Source of the DNA: Vibrio viridaestus
Lineage (GTDB): Bacteria > Pseudomonadota > Gammaproteobacteria > Enterobacterales > Vibrionaceae
DNA length: 64,000 nt
Direction: 5' to 3'
Assembly (NCBI RefSeq): GCF_003856525.1
Contig: NZ_RJVQ01000004.1
Location: forward strand, 1 to 64,000
Shown here: positions 48,619 through 57,492 of the stretch, piece by piece
Numbering within the stretch: position 1 is the first letter of the stretch
Layout: each line of letters opens with the position of its first letter
Translations under genes and position numbers: made by a program
The notes under the pieces: generated by a model
Seen by the model: only the letters and a program-made list of their open reading frames with translations
Told to the model about the DNA's origin: nothing
The model's database searches: none

Positions 48619-49485
48619 ATGCACATTTTGGGCAAGATTATAGGTGCTGTTTTTGGCTTTTTTGTTTTAGGGCCAATCGGTGCGATTGTTGGTTTGTTTA
48701 TCGGTCACCAATTTGATAAAGCGAGACAATATCAGAGCTTTACTTTTTCGACCGGTGGCGGTCGTAATTCAGCTGCGAATGCAGAAAAGCAAAATGCATT
48801 TTTTCATTCTGCTTTTTCCGTTATGGGGCATGTTGCCAAAGCAAAAGGGCAGGTGAGGGAAGAGGAGATTCGTCTAGCATCTATCATGATGGATAGGATG
48901 CAACTGAACGAAGAGCAGAGAAAAAACGCTCAGAATGCTTTTCGTGAGGGTAAGACGAGTGAGTTTCCCTTAGAAGATGAACTGAATAGACTTATGTCAG
49001 TGACAGGTGGCCGTCATGATTTGATTCAGTTTTTTCTCGAACTGCAAATCTCCGCAGCATTTGCTGATGGCGATCTTCATCCCAACGAAAGAGAAATATT
49101 ACATAAGATAGCCGCTGCACTCGGTTTCTCCTCTGAACAACTAGAGAGACGGTTAAAAATGCAGGAAGCCGCATTCCGTTTCCAGCAAGGAGGAGGGTTT
49201 GCTGGAGGGCAGGGAAGCAGTCACTCTTCTGGTGGACAGCAGCAATCATGGCAGCATCAAACCAGCAGAAACCAGCTAGAAGACGCGTATAAAGTTTTAG
49301 ATGTTGCAGAGGATGCTGATGGTAAGCAAGTCAAACGTGCGTATCGAAAATTAATGAACGAACACCATCCAGATAAATTGATGGCAAAAGGACTTCCCCC
49401 TGAAATGATGAACGTTGCTAAAGAAAAGTCTCAGGAAATACAACGAGCGTATGACTTGATAAAAAAAGAAAAGGGATTTAAATAA
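48619..49485 (+). CDS. djlA: membrane-anchored DnaJ-like co-chaperone DjlA
   Basis: DjlA is a type III inner-membrane J-protein that stimulates DnaK and can activate the Rcs phosphorelay in enterobacteria. The 288-aa protein has a glycine-containing membrane segment (about 6-30), a TerB-like central domain (about 55-195), a Ser/Gly/Gln-rich linker (about 195-220) and a C-terminal J domain (about 222-288) with the diagnostic HPD in NEHHPDKLM. It is divergent from lptD, as in E. coli. Confidence 0.95.
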   Translation: MHILGKIIGAVFGFFVLGPIGAIVGLFIGHQFDKARQYQSFTFSTGGGRNSAANAEKQNAFFHSAFSVMGHVAKAKGQVREEEIRLASIMMDRMQLNEEQRKNAQNAFREGKTSEFPLEDELNRLMSVTGGRHDLIQFFLELQISAAFADGDLHPNEREILHKIAAALGFSSEQLERRLKMQEAAFRFQQGGGFAGGQGSSHSSGGQQQSWQHQTSRNQLEDAYKVLDVAEDADGKQVKRAYRKLMNEHHPDKLMAKGLPPEMMNVAKEKSQEIQRAYDLIKKEKGFK

Positions 49486-49493
49486 TCATTACC

Positions 49494-49516
49494 AACCACA
49501 TCTTCGGATGTGGTTT
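49494..49516 (+). terminator. candidate djlA terminator
   Basis: AACCACATC, a TTCG tetraloop and GATGTGGTT followed by a short T-rich tail (TGTTATT) lie 8 bp after the djlA stop. Confidence 0.65.
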
Positions 49517-49532
49517 GTTATTAGGGAAAAGA

Positions 49533-49560
49533 AAAAGCCCAATCCTGAGATTGGGCTTTT
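49533..49560 (-). terminator. terminator of the downstream tRNA unit
   Basis: AAAAGCCCAATC, loop CTGA and GATTGGGCTTTT form a 12-bp stem with T-tracts, just after tRNA-Asn on the minus strand. The same 28-base sequence recurs at 50168-50195. Confidence 0.9.
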
Positions 49561-49565
49561 CTGTA

Positions 49566-49641
49566 TGGCTCCCCCTGCAAGACTTGAACTTGCGACATAC
49601 GGATTAACAGTCCGCCGTTCTACCGACTGAACTAAGGGGGA
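49566..49641 (-). tRNA. tRNA-Asn (GTT)
   Basis: The 76-base minus-strand sequence folds as a full cloverleaf with encoded CCA. The acceptor is TCCCCCT/AGGGGGA, the T-loop is GTTCAAGTC and the anticodon loop is ACTGTTAAT with anticodon GTT. It is identical to the copy at 50201-50276 and is the last gene of its unit. Confidence 0.97.
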
Positions 49642-49649
49642 ATTGTAAA

Positions 49650-49725
<76 letters not shown>

Positions 49726-49771
49726 ACACTTTATCTCTAAAGTGTACGAGTATTTCGAACACCAAAATTTG
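49726..49771 (-). repeat. tRNA-Thr/tRNA-Phe spacer with hairpin, copy 2
   Basis: This 46-base spacer matches the spacer at 50444-50489 at 42 positions by my count. Both contain the 7-bp stem CACTTTA/TAAAGTG with a different 4-base loop, so the stem is kept while the loop differs. The tRNA-Phe 3' trailer can also pair its CACCA with TGGTG inside the spacer. Confidence 0.75.
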
Positions 49772-49847
49772 TGGTGCCCGGAGGCGGAATCGAACCACCG
49801 ACACGGGGATTTTCAATCCCCTGCTCTACCGACTGAGCTATCCGGGC
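49772..49847 (-). tRNA. tRNA-Phe (GAA)
   Basis: The 76-base gene has acceptor GCCCGGA/TCCGGGC, a GTTCGATTC T-loop, encoded CCA and the anticodon loop ATTGAAAAT with anticodon GAA. It is the first gene of the second unit. The three Phe copies in the window are identical. Confidence 0.97.
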
Positions 49848-49857
49848 AACGGGGTGT

Positions 49858-49886
49858 ATTAAAATGTTTTTCTTTAAATTCGTCAA
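49858..49886 (-). promoter_or_regulatory. promoter of the second tRNA unit
   Basis: On the minus strand a -35 TTGACG (49886-49881), a 17-bp spacer and a -10 TTTAAT (49863-49858) are followed by a C-rich discriminator. The first unit has the same two hexamers and spacing at 50577-50605. This design is typical of growth-rate-controlled stable RNA promoters. Confidence 0.8.
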
Positions 49887-50167
49887 CAGTAAAATGCAAA
49901 AAAATTATCGTTTGTTGTTTTTCTGTACTTAATGAGCTGTTTTTACCCATTTAGACGTAAATATGTCTGCTTTTAAGACTTAATCCTGAGAGGGAGAACT
50001 GTTTTTATCTGAGTATCCAAGTCGGTATCCCTTTTGTAACAGGTTGGTTTTTTAATCATTTACATTAATGGCGATGAATTTATTTTGTTGGAGTAGGGGA
50101 CTAAACAACGGATTGATGAGTTTTTCTATATCATGTTATAACGAGTCTAGAAGATGATAGAAAAGAA
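49887..50167. other. spacer between the two tRNA units
   Basis: About 280 bp with no credible ORF lie upstream of the second unit's promoter. It is AT-rich with several T-tracts, as expected for UP-element-like DNA. The only structured element I note is a near-palindrome at 49953-49968 formed by AGACGTAA and ATATGTCT, resembling two weak met boxes. Confidence 0.45.
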
Positions 50168-50195
50168 AAAAGCCCAATCCTGAGATTGGGCTTTT
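50168..50195 (-). terminator. terminator of the upstream tRNA unit
   Basis: This 28-base hairpin is identical to the one at 49533-49560 and ends the Phe-Thr-Phe-Asn unit. Its presence means that the second unit needs its own promoter, which is visible. Confidence 0.9.
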
Positions 50196-50200
50196 CTGTA

Positions 50201-50276
50201 TGGCTCCCCCTGCAAGACTTGAACTTGCGACATACGGATTAACAGTCCGCCGTTCTACCGACTGAACTAAGGGGGA
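50201..50276 (-). tRNA. tRNA-Asn (GTT), second copy
   Basis: It has the same 76 bases as the gene at 49566-49641, with anticodon GTT and encoded CCA. It is the last tRNA of the four-gene unit, 5 bp before the terminator. Confidence 0.97.
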
Positions 50277-50284
50277 ATAAATTG

Positions 50285-50360
50285 TGGTGCCCGGAGGCGG
50301 AATCGAACCACCGACACGGGGATTTTCAATCCCCTGCTCTACCGACTGAGCTATCCGGGC
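50285..50360 (-). tRNA. tRNA-Phe (GAA), extra copy in the four-gene unit
   Basis: This 76-base gene is identical to the other two Phe genes and lies between tRNA-Thr and tRNA-Asn. The shorter unit has no gene at this place, so this is the gene gained or lost between the two units. Confidence 0.97.
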
Positions 50361-50367
50361 AAATAAT

Positions 50368-50443
<76 letters not shown>

Positions 50444-50489
50444 ACACTTTATTCCTAAAGTGTACGAATGTTTCGAACACCAAAATTTG
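50444..50489 (-). repeat. tRNA-Thr/tRNA-Phe spacer with hairpin, copy 1
   Basis: This 46-base counterpart of 49726-49771 has the same CACTTTA/TAAAGTG stem; its loop reads TTCC on the plus strand where the other copy reads TCTC. Confidence 0.75.
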
Positions 50490-50565
50490 TGGTGCCCGGA
50501 GGCGGAATCGAACCACCGACACGGGGATTTTCAATCCCCTGCTCTACCGACTGAGCTATCCGGGC
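50490..50565 (-). tRNA. tRNA-Phe (GAA), first gene of the four-gene unit
   Basis: This is an identical Phe copy with encoded CCA. It follows a TTGACG-17-TTTAAT promoter with a GCGCTCCG discriminator. Confidence 0.97.
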
Positions 50566-50576
50566 AACGGAGCGCT

Positions 50577-50605
50577 ATTAAACGTATTTTCAGTCGCTAC
50601 GTCAA
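50577..50605 (-). promoter_or_regulatory. promoter of the first tRNA unit
   Basis: On the minus strand a -35 TTGACG (50605-50600), 17 bp and a -10 TTTAAT (50582-50577) are followed by a GC-rich discriminator. The AT-rich sequence upstream could act as an UP element. Confidence 0.8.
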
Positions 50606-50677
50606 CTTGTTTTTATAAAAAAAATCAAAAACTAGTGTGATTGATGGCTTTTTCAACAAATGTTGAGTTCTGAGTTG

Positions 50678-51817
50678 CTAATTATGGATTTTATTGAAGT
50701 CGTCTTTGAATCGAGTGACTTTTTGCAAGTAGCGCCGTGACTCTGAACTGCGATGTTTATTCGTCAGTGCCCAGTAAACCTGATTGGGCTGCAGTGAATT
50801 AATATCACTAAACGCTCTTTGTTTGTTACGACTAAAGGTATATAGCACTCCTCCAGCACCTCCGTTATATGCTGAGATCATACTGTATTCAAGTGATAGG
50901 GGGTTTTTAATCTTATTGAGATACCGGTTCTTAAGTAAATAGAAGTATGCAGTCCCTGTATCGATATTATTCGTCGGATTGTATAGATATTCGGGAGAGG
51001 GCTGACCTGAACGATTTTTTACTAAACGAAAAACATCTTTCCCTGCTGTTTTGGGGACCACTTGCATCAGGCCATATGCATTGGCCCAGCTTACTGCATA
51101 AGGGTTAAAACTGCTCTCTGTTTTGATGATGGCATAAATTAGGTCTTCTGGAATGCCATATTTCTTAGAGGCTTTGCGAATAATATTGGCATACTGGTAA
51201 CTACGAATCGCAATTTGATCTTTCACCATCGGTATTTGAACGTAGTACGATTTTTTAAAATCAACTTGTTTTACTTTTAGATGATGCTCAATCAAATAGT
51301 CAGCATAACGATTTGCCCGCCAAGACCACTGAATAGCTTTAGCGTCTTGATCCACTACCTGACGGTATAAAAACGGTTTTCCTTTAAGCTGGATATTCTT
51401 AGAGGAAAAAAGGTCGACGTGTTTGGGATCATCTGGGGTCAATAAGGTCGTTACGATCGCTTTTTTAAGATGGGCTAGAGGCTCAGTTGTCGATATCGTC
51501 TCAACTAATATTGTGCCTTTAGAAAAATTGACATCTGCTCGACTTGAATAATCATCAATGTATTTGACGTAATTGCTTTTCCCTGCAATTTTAATTTCAT
51601 TTTCTCCCCACTTTTTAACAATGCGGCCAGTAAAGCTATTGATCAGCGCATCCAGTGCTGCTGTATCTTTTTGAAATTGACCGGGTAGGGGAGCCAAGTT
51701 TTTTGCGAAGCGATTTGTTGGCTCATAATCAACGTGATAGAGACCTTCAATGAATTCTCGGCTACAGCCTGCGAGAAGTAGGATCGTGATCGTTAGCGTC
51801 AGTATTTTTCTAAGCAT
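50678..51817 (-). CDS. mltC: membrane-bound lytic murein transglycosylase C
   Basis: MltC cleaves peptidoglycan glycan strands to 1,6-anhydro muropeptides from the periplasmic face of the outer membrane. The 379-aa protein has a lipoprotein signal with lipobox LLAG-C18, an N-terminal DUF3393-type domain (about 30-190) and an SLT domain (about 205-370) with the catalytic glutamate in IIKTESSFNPYAVSWANAYGLMQVVP. It follows yggX and mutY on the same strand, an order shared with E. coli. Confidence 0.96.
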   Translation of the reverse strand: MLRKILTLTITILLLAGCSREFIEGLYHVDYEPTNRFAKNLAPLPGQFQKDTAALDALINSFTGRIVKKWGENEIKIAGKSNYVKYIDDYSSRADVNFSKGTILVETISTTEPLAHLKKAIVTTLLTPDDPKHVDLFSSKNIQLKGKPFLYRQVVDQDAKAIQWSWRANRYADYLIEHHLKVKQVDFKKSYYVQIPMVKDQIAIRSYQYANIIRKASKKYGIPEDLIYAIIKTESSFNPYAVSWANAYGLMQVVPKTAGKDVFRLVKNRSGQPSPEYLYNPTNNIDTGTAYFYLLKNRYLNKIKNPLSLEYSMISAYNGGAGGVLYTFSRNKQRAFSDINSLQPNQVYWALTNKHRSSESRRYLQKVTRFKDDFNKIHN

Positions 51818-51874
51818 GCGGTCCTAATCAAAAATCGCCTGGCGAGGGGGTCATCAGGCGATAATTTTATTCTT

Positions 51875-52147
51875 TTACTTTTCTGGAGGTGTATAACCGT
51901 CGATTTGTACATCTTTCCCTTCGAACAGAAAACTGACCATTTCTTGTTCTATCAGTTTTCGATGCTCAGGATCCATCATGTTCAATTTCTTTTCATTGAT
52001 CAGCATGGTTTGTTTGTGTTGCCATTGTCCCCAAGCTTCTTTGGATATGTTATCAAAGATTCGTTTACCGAGTTCTCCCGGATAGAGCTGAAAGTCTAAT
52101 CCTTCCGCTTCTTTATTTAGTCGAGCACAAAAAACTGTACGACTCAT
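51875..52147 (-). CDS. yggX: YggX-type iron-sulfur trafficking/oxidative damage protein
   Basis: YggX is a small cytoplasmic protein that protects Fe-S clusters and eases Fe(II) toxicity. The 90-aa protein begins [20 protein letters not shown], with the conserved redox-sensitive cysteine at position 7, and contains [16 protein letters not shown], both diagnostic. It lies 9 bp after mutY, whose product contains a [4Fe-4S] cluster, and 57 bp before mltC. Confidence 0.97.
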   Translation of the reverse strand: MSRTVFCARLNKEAEGLDFQLYPGELGKRIFDNISKEAWGQWQHKQTMLINEKKLNMMDPEHRKLIEQEMVSFLFEGKDVQIDGYTPPEK

Positions 52148-52156
52148 GATGACCTC

Positions 52157-53215
52157 TTATTGCTCTAGTTCGAAATGAAGGTTATCCAGCAGTTGTTTTA
52201 CAGGTGCCGCCAGACCAACCTGATTTGGTTGGTTTAAGTTATACCAAAGACCTGCATTATCTTCCATGATGGAGTGAGGAATTTGTTTCAATTCGAACAA
52301 TATCGGTGTGATATCGAGATGATAGTGACTGAATGTATGCCGAAAGGTGATCAATTGTTGTTTAGACTCTAGCTGGGATTGTGTTATTCCTAAACTGTCC
52401 ATCAGGTTTAATATTTCGGATTCGTCATTAATTTGTGGAAAACAGTGCAGTCCCCCCCAAATTCCCTGAGATGGACGTAATTCAAGCCACACCTGATTAT
52501 CCACAACGAAAATAACAAAGATGGTTGATTTTTCTGGCTTTTGCTTTTTCGGTTTTTTCCCTGGATAGTTTTCAGGCGTTCCCTGACGTAATCCAATACA
52601 TTCATCACTTACGGGGCATAAAGAGCATTTGGGCTTGCTACGAGTACAAATCATCGCACCCATATCCATCATTGCCTGATTATATTTATCGACATCTGTA
52701 TCTGGAGTGTTCTGCTCTGCAATCTCCCATAGTCGTTGTTCTACTTTCTTTTGTCCTGGCCAGCCATCGACAGCAAAGCATCTGGCAAGTGTTCTTTTGA
52801 CATTACCATCTAAAATTGCATGAGGTTGTTTGTAAACAGAAGATAACACCGCTGCAGCAGTAGAGCGCCCAATGCCCGGTAACGCGTTGACTTCTTCCAG
52901 CGTTAGCGGAAATTGCCCTCCGTGTTGATTTGATATGATTTGTGCTGTTTTATGGAGGTTTCGGGCTCGAGCATAGTAACCAAGCCCGGTCCAATAATGG
53001 AGTACTTCATCCTGACTGGCATTTGCGAGAGCATTGATGTCAGGAAAACGCTCAAGAAAGCGTTCGAAGTAGGGAATGACGGTAGCGACCTGAGTCTGTT
53101 GGAGCATTATTTCTGATAGCCAGACACGATAAGCTGTTTTATTTTGCTGCCAGGGAAGGTTCTTACGACCAAATGCGTCGTACCATTGTAAAATTTTGCT
53201 AGCGAAAGGTGTCAC
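52157..53215 (-). CDS. mutY: adenine DNA glycosylase MutY
   Basis: MutY removes adenine mispaired with 8-oxoguanine. The 352-aa protein has the helix-hairpin-helix glycosylase domain (about 1-225), with the catalytic glutamate in [14 protein letters not shown] and aspartate in [12 protein letters not shown], the [4Fe-4S] ligands C-X6-C-X2-C-X5-C in [17 protein letters not shown] (about 192-208), and a C-terminal NUDIX-like domain (about 230-345) for 8-oxoG recognition. It heads the mutY-yggX-mltC unit. Confidence 0.98.
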   Translation of the reverse strand: MTPFASKILQWYDAFGRKNLPWQQNKTAYRVWLSEIMLQQTQVATVIPYFERFLERFPDINALANASQDEVLHYWTGLGYYARARNLHKTAQIISNQHGGQFPLTLEEVNALPGIGRSTAAAVLSSVYKQPHAILDGNVKRTLARCFAVDGWPGQKKVEQRLWEIAEQNTPDTDVDKYNQAMMDMGAMICTRSKPKCSLCPVSDECIGLRQGTPENYPGKKPKKQKPEKSTIFVIFVVDNQVWLELRPSQGIWGGLHCFPQINDESEILNLMDSLGITQSQLESKQQLITFRHTFSHYHLDITPILFELKQIPHSIMEDNAGLWYNLNQPNQVGLAAPVKQLLDNLHFELEQ

Positions 53216-53406
53216 GACTTGCTCTTTACTCTATTTTTAATAAGAGCAAAATTCCACCACAGTTTAGTGACGTTGTAAAACACACATTTTCTGTGGTTTT
53301 AAAGAAACTATTTTGTTGATCGTGACTATTTACACTTGCACGAAAATGAATTCTTTGGATAATCACAATCCCTTTGAGTCAGACTAAAAACTGGACAGGC
53401 AGACAA

Positions 53407-54126
53407 ATGAGCGAAGTGACCACAAATGAATACACTGAAGACGGAAAAGTTGTACGAAAAATTCGTAGCTTCGTCCGTCGTGAAGGCCGTTTAACAAAAG
53501 GTCAGGAAGCGGCAATGAATGAGTGTTGGGAGTCTATGGGAATAGATTACCAGGCGCAGCAACTCAATTGGCAAGCAGTTTTTGGTAATGATAATCCGGT
53601 TGTTCTGGAAATAGGCTTTGGCATGGGAGCGTCCTTGGTTGAAATGGCAAGCAATGCTCCAGAGAAAAACTTTATTGGCATAGAGGTTCACTCTCCTGGT
53701 GTGGGAGCCTGCTTAGCGGCTGCCAGAGAAGCGGGTGTGACCAACTTACGTGTAATGTGTCATGACGCGGTTGAAGTATTTGAACATATGATTCCTGATT
53801 CAAGTCTTGCCACTTTGCAGTTGTTCTTTCCCGATCCATGGCATAAAAAACGCCATCATAAGCGCCGGATTGTCCAGTTAGAATTCGCAGAAATGGTACG
53901 TAGTAAACTCATTCCTAAGCAGGGTATTTTCCATATGGCGACAGATTGGGAAAATTACGCTGAGCATATGATTGAAATAATGGAACAAGCTCCTGGCTTT
54001 ACTAATATTGCTGCTGAAGGGCATTATGTTCCACGACCAGATGACAGACCTCTAACCAAGTTCGAGCAACGTGGACACAGGCTGGGGCATGGTGTTTGGG
54101 ATATTAAGTACATGCGTGTTGAATAG
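53407..54126 (+). CDS. trmB: tRNA (guanine-N7-)-methyltransferase
   Basis: TrmB makes m7G46 in tRNA variable loops. I take the ATG at 53407 (239 aa, the E. coli length) rather than a TTG at 53374, which would add 11 unconserved residues. The protein has the conserved [15 protein letters not shown] near 21, the SAM motif [11 protein letters not shown] near 60 and the [17 protein letters not shown] active-site region near 141. It is divergent from mutY, as in E. coli. The yggL and glutaminase genes that often follow it in vibrios are absent. Confidence 0.97.
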   Translation: MSEVTTNEYTEDGKVVRKIRSFVRREGRLTKGQEAAMNECWESMGIDYQAQQLNWQAVFGNDNPVVLEIGFGMGASLVEMASNAPEKNFIGIEVHSPGVGACLAAAREAGVTNLRVMCHDAVEVFEHMIPDSSLATLQLFFPDPWHKKRHHKRRIVQLEFAEMVRSKLIPKQGIFHMATDWENYAEHMIEIMEQAPGFTNIAAEGHYVPRPDDRPLTKFEQRGHRLGHGVWDIKYMRVE

Positions 54127-54129
54127 AAG

Positions 54130-54157
54130 AATGGGAGTCGAGAGACTCCCATTTTTT
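54130..54157 (+). terminator. rho-independent terminator of trmB
   Basis: AATGGGAGTC, GAGA tetraloop, GACTCCCATT and a T-run form a strong hairpin immediately after the trmB stop. It runs to the 3' end of convergent hemW. Confidence 0.92.
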
Positions 54158-55319
54158 ATTGATCTTCCTCAGGCATAAAAGCGGCCAGTAAATCGTTTAG
54201 GAATAGTTTTCCTTTTTCCGTGATTTGCCAAAAGTCCTCGCTTTCAATGAGATAGCCTTTCTCTTTAGCCCATTCAATCGTTGGTTGTATTACACTAATG
54301 GGTAATCCTGTTGTAGCTTCGAATTCGCTTTTGGGACAGGGTTCTATCAAGCGAAAACGATTCATAAAAAACTCAAACGGGCGATCCGCATCACCCACTA
54401 GCTGTTCACTATCAAGATACGGCTTTAACATATTCAGATAGCCTTTCGGGTGCTTAACTTTAGTGGTTCGAATAATCTTACCATCAGAAAAACTCACCTT
54501 GCCGTGTGCTCCACAGCCGATACCAAGGTAATCACCAAATCGCCAATAGTTCAGGTTATGTTCGCATTGAAAGCCCGGCTTACTGTAGCCGGAGATCTCA
54601 TACTGAACATAGCCTGCATCTGTCAGTTTTTTATGGCCTTGACTGAATATATCCCAAAGATCATCATCATCAGGAAGCTGAGGCGGCTTTGAATAGAATA
54701 GCGTATTGGGTTCAATGGTTAGCTGATACCAAGAAAAATGTGGAGGTGCGAGCTCTATCGCTTTATCCAGATCTGAGAGGGCTTCATCAATGGTTTGGTC
54801 AGGTAATCCATGCATAAGGTCTAGATTGAAACTATTTAGATCAATTCGATGCGCTAAATTAGCTGCATTTATTGCCTCTTCTGGCCCGTGAATCCTACCA
54901 AGTTTGAGTAACTTATCCGCGGAAAAACTTTGAACACCAATTGAAATTCGGTTAACGCCTGCATGGCGATATTCAGCAAATCGCTCAGCTTCTATTGTGC
55001 CTGGATTGGCCTCCATGGTGATCTCGATATTCTCAGAAAACGTGATTCGTTTTTTGATCCCGTCAAGCAGTCTGCCAATACTCTCTGCACTGAACAAGCT
55101 TGGGGTGCCACCACCGATAAAGATGCTATGAAGTGGACGAGGAGACTTCTCCAACTGGTAGGCTTTAATATCCCGATCCAGATCGTCTAACAGAGCATCA
55201 ATATAGATACTTTCCGGTATTTCTGACTTCAGTGCATGCGAGTTAAAATCACAGTATGGGCACTTTTGTACGCACCATGGAATGTGAACATACAAACTTA
55301 ACTTAGGTGGTCTGAGCAT
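54156..55319 (-). CDS. hemW: HemW, radical SAM heme chaperone
   Basis: HemW resembles oxygen-independent coproporphyrinogen oxidase but acts in heme insertion. The 387-aa protein has the radical-SAM CX3CX2C motif in PWCVQKCPYCDF near residue 17, the GGGTPSLF motif near 71 and a C-terminal HemW-type domain. The start is the ATG at 55319, which overlaps the rdgB stop as TGATG; the frame can be read one codon further to a TTG. Unlike true HemN, the N-terminus is short before the cluster motif. It is co-transcribed with rdgB. Confidence 0.94.
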   Translation of the reverse strand: MLRPPKLSLYVHIPWCVQKCPYCDFNSHALKSEIPESIYIDALLDDLDRDIKAYQLEKSPRPLHSIFIGGGTPSLFSAESIGRLLDGIKKRITFSENIEITMEANPGTIEAERFAEYRHAGVNRISIGVQSFSADKLLKLGRIHGPEEAINAANLAHRIDLNSFNLDLMHGLPDQTIDEALSDLDKAIELAPPHFSWYQLTIEPNTLFYSKPPQLPDDDDLWDIFSQGHKKLTDAGYVQYEISGYSKPGFQCEHNLNYWRFGDYLGIGCGAHGKVSFSDGKIIRTTKVKHPKGYLNMLKPYLDSEQLVGDADRPFEFFMNRFRLIEPCPKSEFEATTGLPISVIQPTIEWAKEKGYLIESEDFWQITEKGKLFLNDLLAAFMPEEDQ

Positions 55320-55921
55320 CAAATCTGTTCTTTTAACTGATTAAAGAGAGTTTGAAGTGCCTTGCCCCGGTGAGATAGTTGCTTTTTCCTTGCTGGTTCG
55401 AGTTGAGCCGATGCACATTTCTCTTCTGGCACCCAGAATACAGGATCGTAGCCAAAGCCATTTTCGCCAATCTGAGTGGTTAATATCTGACCTTCCCATT
55501 TGCCGTGACATACGATCGGTGTCGGGTCGTCAGCATGTTTCATTAAAACGAGCACACAGTGAAAACGAGCCGTACGATCTTTTTCAGGAACATCTTTCAT
55601 TGAAGCCAATAATTTATCGATATTGTCCTGATCACTCGCGTCTGACCCGGCGTAACGAGCAGAATATACCCCTGGCTGACCATCTATTGCATCAACTTCC
55701 AAACCTGAGTCATCGGCAATTGCAGGAAGACCCGTTTCTCGGGCGGCATGTCTTGCTTTAATGATGGCATTTTCTATAAAAGTTGTGCCCGTTTCGGCGA
55801 CTTCTGAAACGTTAAACTCACTTTGTGCTTTAACATCAAATCCAAAATCAGACAGCAGATCGGCCATCTCTTTTACTTTACCCTGGTTTCCAGTGGCTAA
55901 TACAAGTTGTTTCGTTTTCAT
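55319..55921 (-). CDS. rdgB: XTP/dITP diphosphatase (RdgB/HAM1)
   Basis: RdgB removes dITP, dXTP and related damaged nucleotides. I favour the ATG at 55921 (200 aa, close to the 197 of E. coli); a start at 55948 adds nine unconserved residues, and neither has a strong ribosome-binding site. The motif [14 protein letters not shown] is at the N-terminus, [11 protein letters not shown] near 66 and [12 protein letters not shown] near 150, with SHRGKAL near the end. In this genome the yggU gene that usually precedes it is missing. Confidence 0.94.
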   Translation of the reverse strand: MKTKQLVLATGNQGKVKEMADLLSDFGFDVKAQSEFNVSEVAETGTTFIENAIIKARHAARETGLPAIADDSGLEVDAIDGQPGVYSARYAGSDASDQDNIDKLLASMKDVPEKDRTARFHCVLVLMKHADDPTPIVCHGKWEGQILTTQIGENGFGYDPVFWVPEEKCASAQLEPARKKQLSHRGKALQTLFNQLKEQI

Positions 55922-55982
55922 TTGTTTGTGATCGTTATTTTGGAACATGGCGTAAGTATATCGTGTTCAGCTCCTGAGGATA

Positions 55983-56009
55983 ATAAAAAAGCCATCATAT
56001 TGATGGCTT
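55983..56009 (-). terminator. rho-independent terminator of the yggS-proC-yggT unit
   Basis: On the minus strand AAGCCATCA, ATA loop and TGATGGCTT run into TTTTATT. It lies between yggT and rdgB, so these are separate transcription units. Confidence 0.88.
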
Positions 56010-56046
56010 AATTAGAATCAGCTTGTGATTTATCTAGAGTCCGAAT

Positions 56047-56604
56047 TTAAAGTTGGTACCACACTGGACCGACAAAGTCGCCAATAAGGTAGTTGGCAAA
56101 TTGCAGCAAGATAAATACAACTAATACACTTAAATCGATGCCACCTAAGTCTGGTAGAATTCGTCTCACTGGAGCTAAGAGAGGCTCAGTGATTTGAAAA
56201 AAGACATATTCGATAGAACTACGTCCCTGACTTACCCAACTTAGAATTGCTCGAATTAGGAGTACCCAGAAAATCATTGCGCCAGCTTGTTTAAGTAATG
56301 TCAGCAGACCAAGAATTAAAAAGTAAGCGCTAAAACCCAGTGAGCCGCCTGTTGCAGTGAGAACCAAAATGGTAAATTTCAGTACGCAAAGAACGTAAGC
56401 AAATAGAATCGTTGCGACATCAATACTGCCTATTGATGGAATAATACGTCTTAGCGGACCGACAACAGGCTGAGTCGCTTTTACAATAAACTGAGAGAAT
56501 GGATTGTAAAAATCAGCGCGTGCAGCCTGAAGCCAAACACGCATTAAAACGACCATGATGTATAGGTCAAATACGGTTGAGATTAAAAAACTCACTGAAT
56601 TCAT
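56047..56604 (-). CDS. yggT: YggT-family membrane protein
   Basis: The 185-aa protein consists of two similar YGGT repeats (about 1-95 and 98-185), each with membrane segments and the motif QPVVGPLRRIIPSIGSIDVA or EPLLAPVRRILPDLGGIDLS. YggT proteins are linked to osmotic and potassium tolerance and, in Gram-positives and plastids, to division and cofactor assembly; no reaction is established. It lies 33 bp downstream of proC on the same strand. Confidence 0.9.
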   Translation of the reverse strand: MNSVSFLISTVFDLYIMVVLMRVWLQAARADFYNPFSQFIVKATQPVVGPLRRIIPSIGSIDVATILFAYVLCVLKFTILVLTATGGSLGFSAYFLILGLLTLLKQAGAMIFWVLLIRAILSWVSQGRSSIEYVFFQITEPLLAPVRRILPDLGGIDLSVLVVFILLQFANYLIGDFVGPVWYQL

Positions 56605-56637
56605 ATAGGATCCTTTTTGATCAGTATCGATCGAATT

Positions 56638-57456
56638 TTAAAATAATTTTTCCATCTCTTCTGCTCGTGCCACGGCAGATTGGATTGATTTCGAGACGAT
56701 TTCTTTAAGAGAATGTTCATTAAATGTAGCAAGCGCTGCTGCGGTTGTACCGCCTTTTGAGGTCACGCGCTCACGTAACGTGCCTATATCCAAATCGGGA
56801 TTGTTCACCACCATTTCAGCTGCGCCGAGAGCCGTTTGTTGAACCAGTGTGCGTGCCGTTTTTTCATCAAAGCCCTGATTGAGAGCTTCTAGCTGCATCG
56901 CTTCCATAAATAAGAAGAAGTAGGCAGGACCACTTCCAGAAATACCCGTCACACTGTTTATTCCAGACTCATCTTCGGTCCAGCAAATGTCTCCTACAGA
57001 TTTGAGCAACTGCTCCGCATATTCTTTGTCTTTTGTCGTCGTCGCTGAGTTGGCATATAGTCCACTCATACCTTTACCTAGTAAAGACGGAGTATTCGGC
57101 ATCACTCTTACAATTCCGGAGTCTGCTTTAAGTAAGCTGGCAATACGATCACAGGTTACTCCAGCCGCAATCGATACAACCAATTTATCAGAAAAATCGA
57201 CTTCGGATAGAAGAGTACAGACATCAGCCATGATCTGAGGCTTTACTGATAAAACGACCACATCTGCTTGTTTAGCTGCGTTAATATTATCTTGCGTAAT
57301 TTGAATATCGTATTTGCTTTTTAGGTACTCTAAACGCTCTAATCCACGGTTAGCTGCAATGATAGCCCCTTTATCGTAGCCACTTTTGACCATACCCGAA
57401 AAGATAGCCTCAGCCATATTTCCTGCGCCGATAAATGCGATCGTTTTTTGTTCCAT
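56638..57456 (-). CDS. proC: pyrroline-5-carboxylate reductase
   Basis: ProC reduces pyrroline-5-carboxylate to proline with NADPH. I use the ATG at 57456, with AAGGA about 9 bases upstream, giving 272 aa; the frame extends ten residues further upstream without support. The nucleotide-binding GAGNMAEAIFSG is near residue 9, VRVMPNTPSLLGKGM near 111 and GSGPAYFFLFMEAM near 163. It is between yggS and yggT, an arrangement usual in Vibrio and Pseudomonas. Confidence 0.97.
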   Translation of the reverse strand: MEQKTIAFIGAGNMAEAIFSGMVKSGYDKGAIIAANRGLERLEYLKSKYDIQITQDNINAAKQADVVVLSVKPQIMADVCTLLSEVDFSDKLVVSIAAGVTCDRIASLLKADSGIVRVMPNTPSLLGKGMSGLYANSATTTKDKEYAEQLLKSVGDICWTEDESGINSVTGISGSGPAYFFLFMEAMQLEALNQGFDEKTARTLVQQTALGAAEMVVNNPDLDIGTLRERVTSKGGTTAAALATFNEHSLKEIVSKSIQSAVARAEEMEKLF

Positions 57457-57492
57457 TACTGTTATTCCTTTCGTTACGATACTCAAATAATG

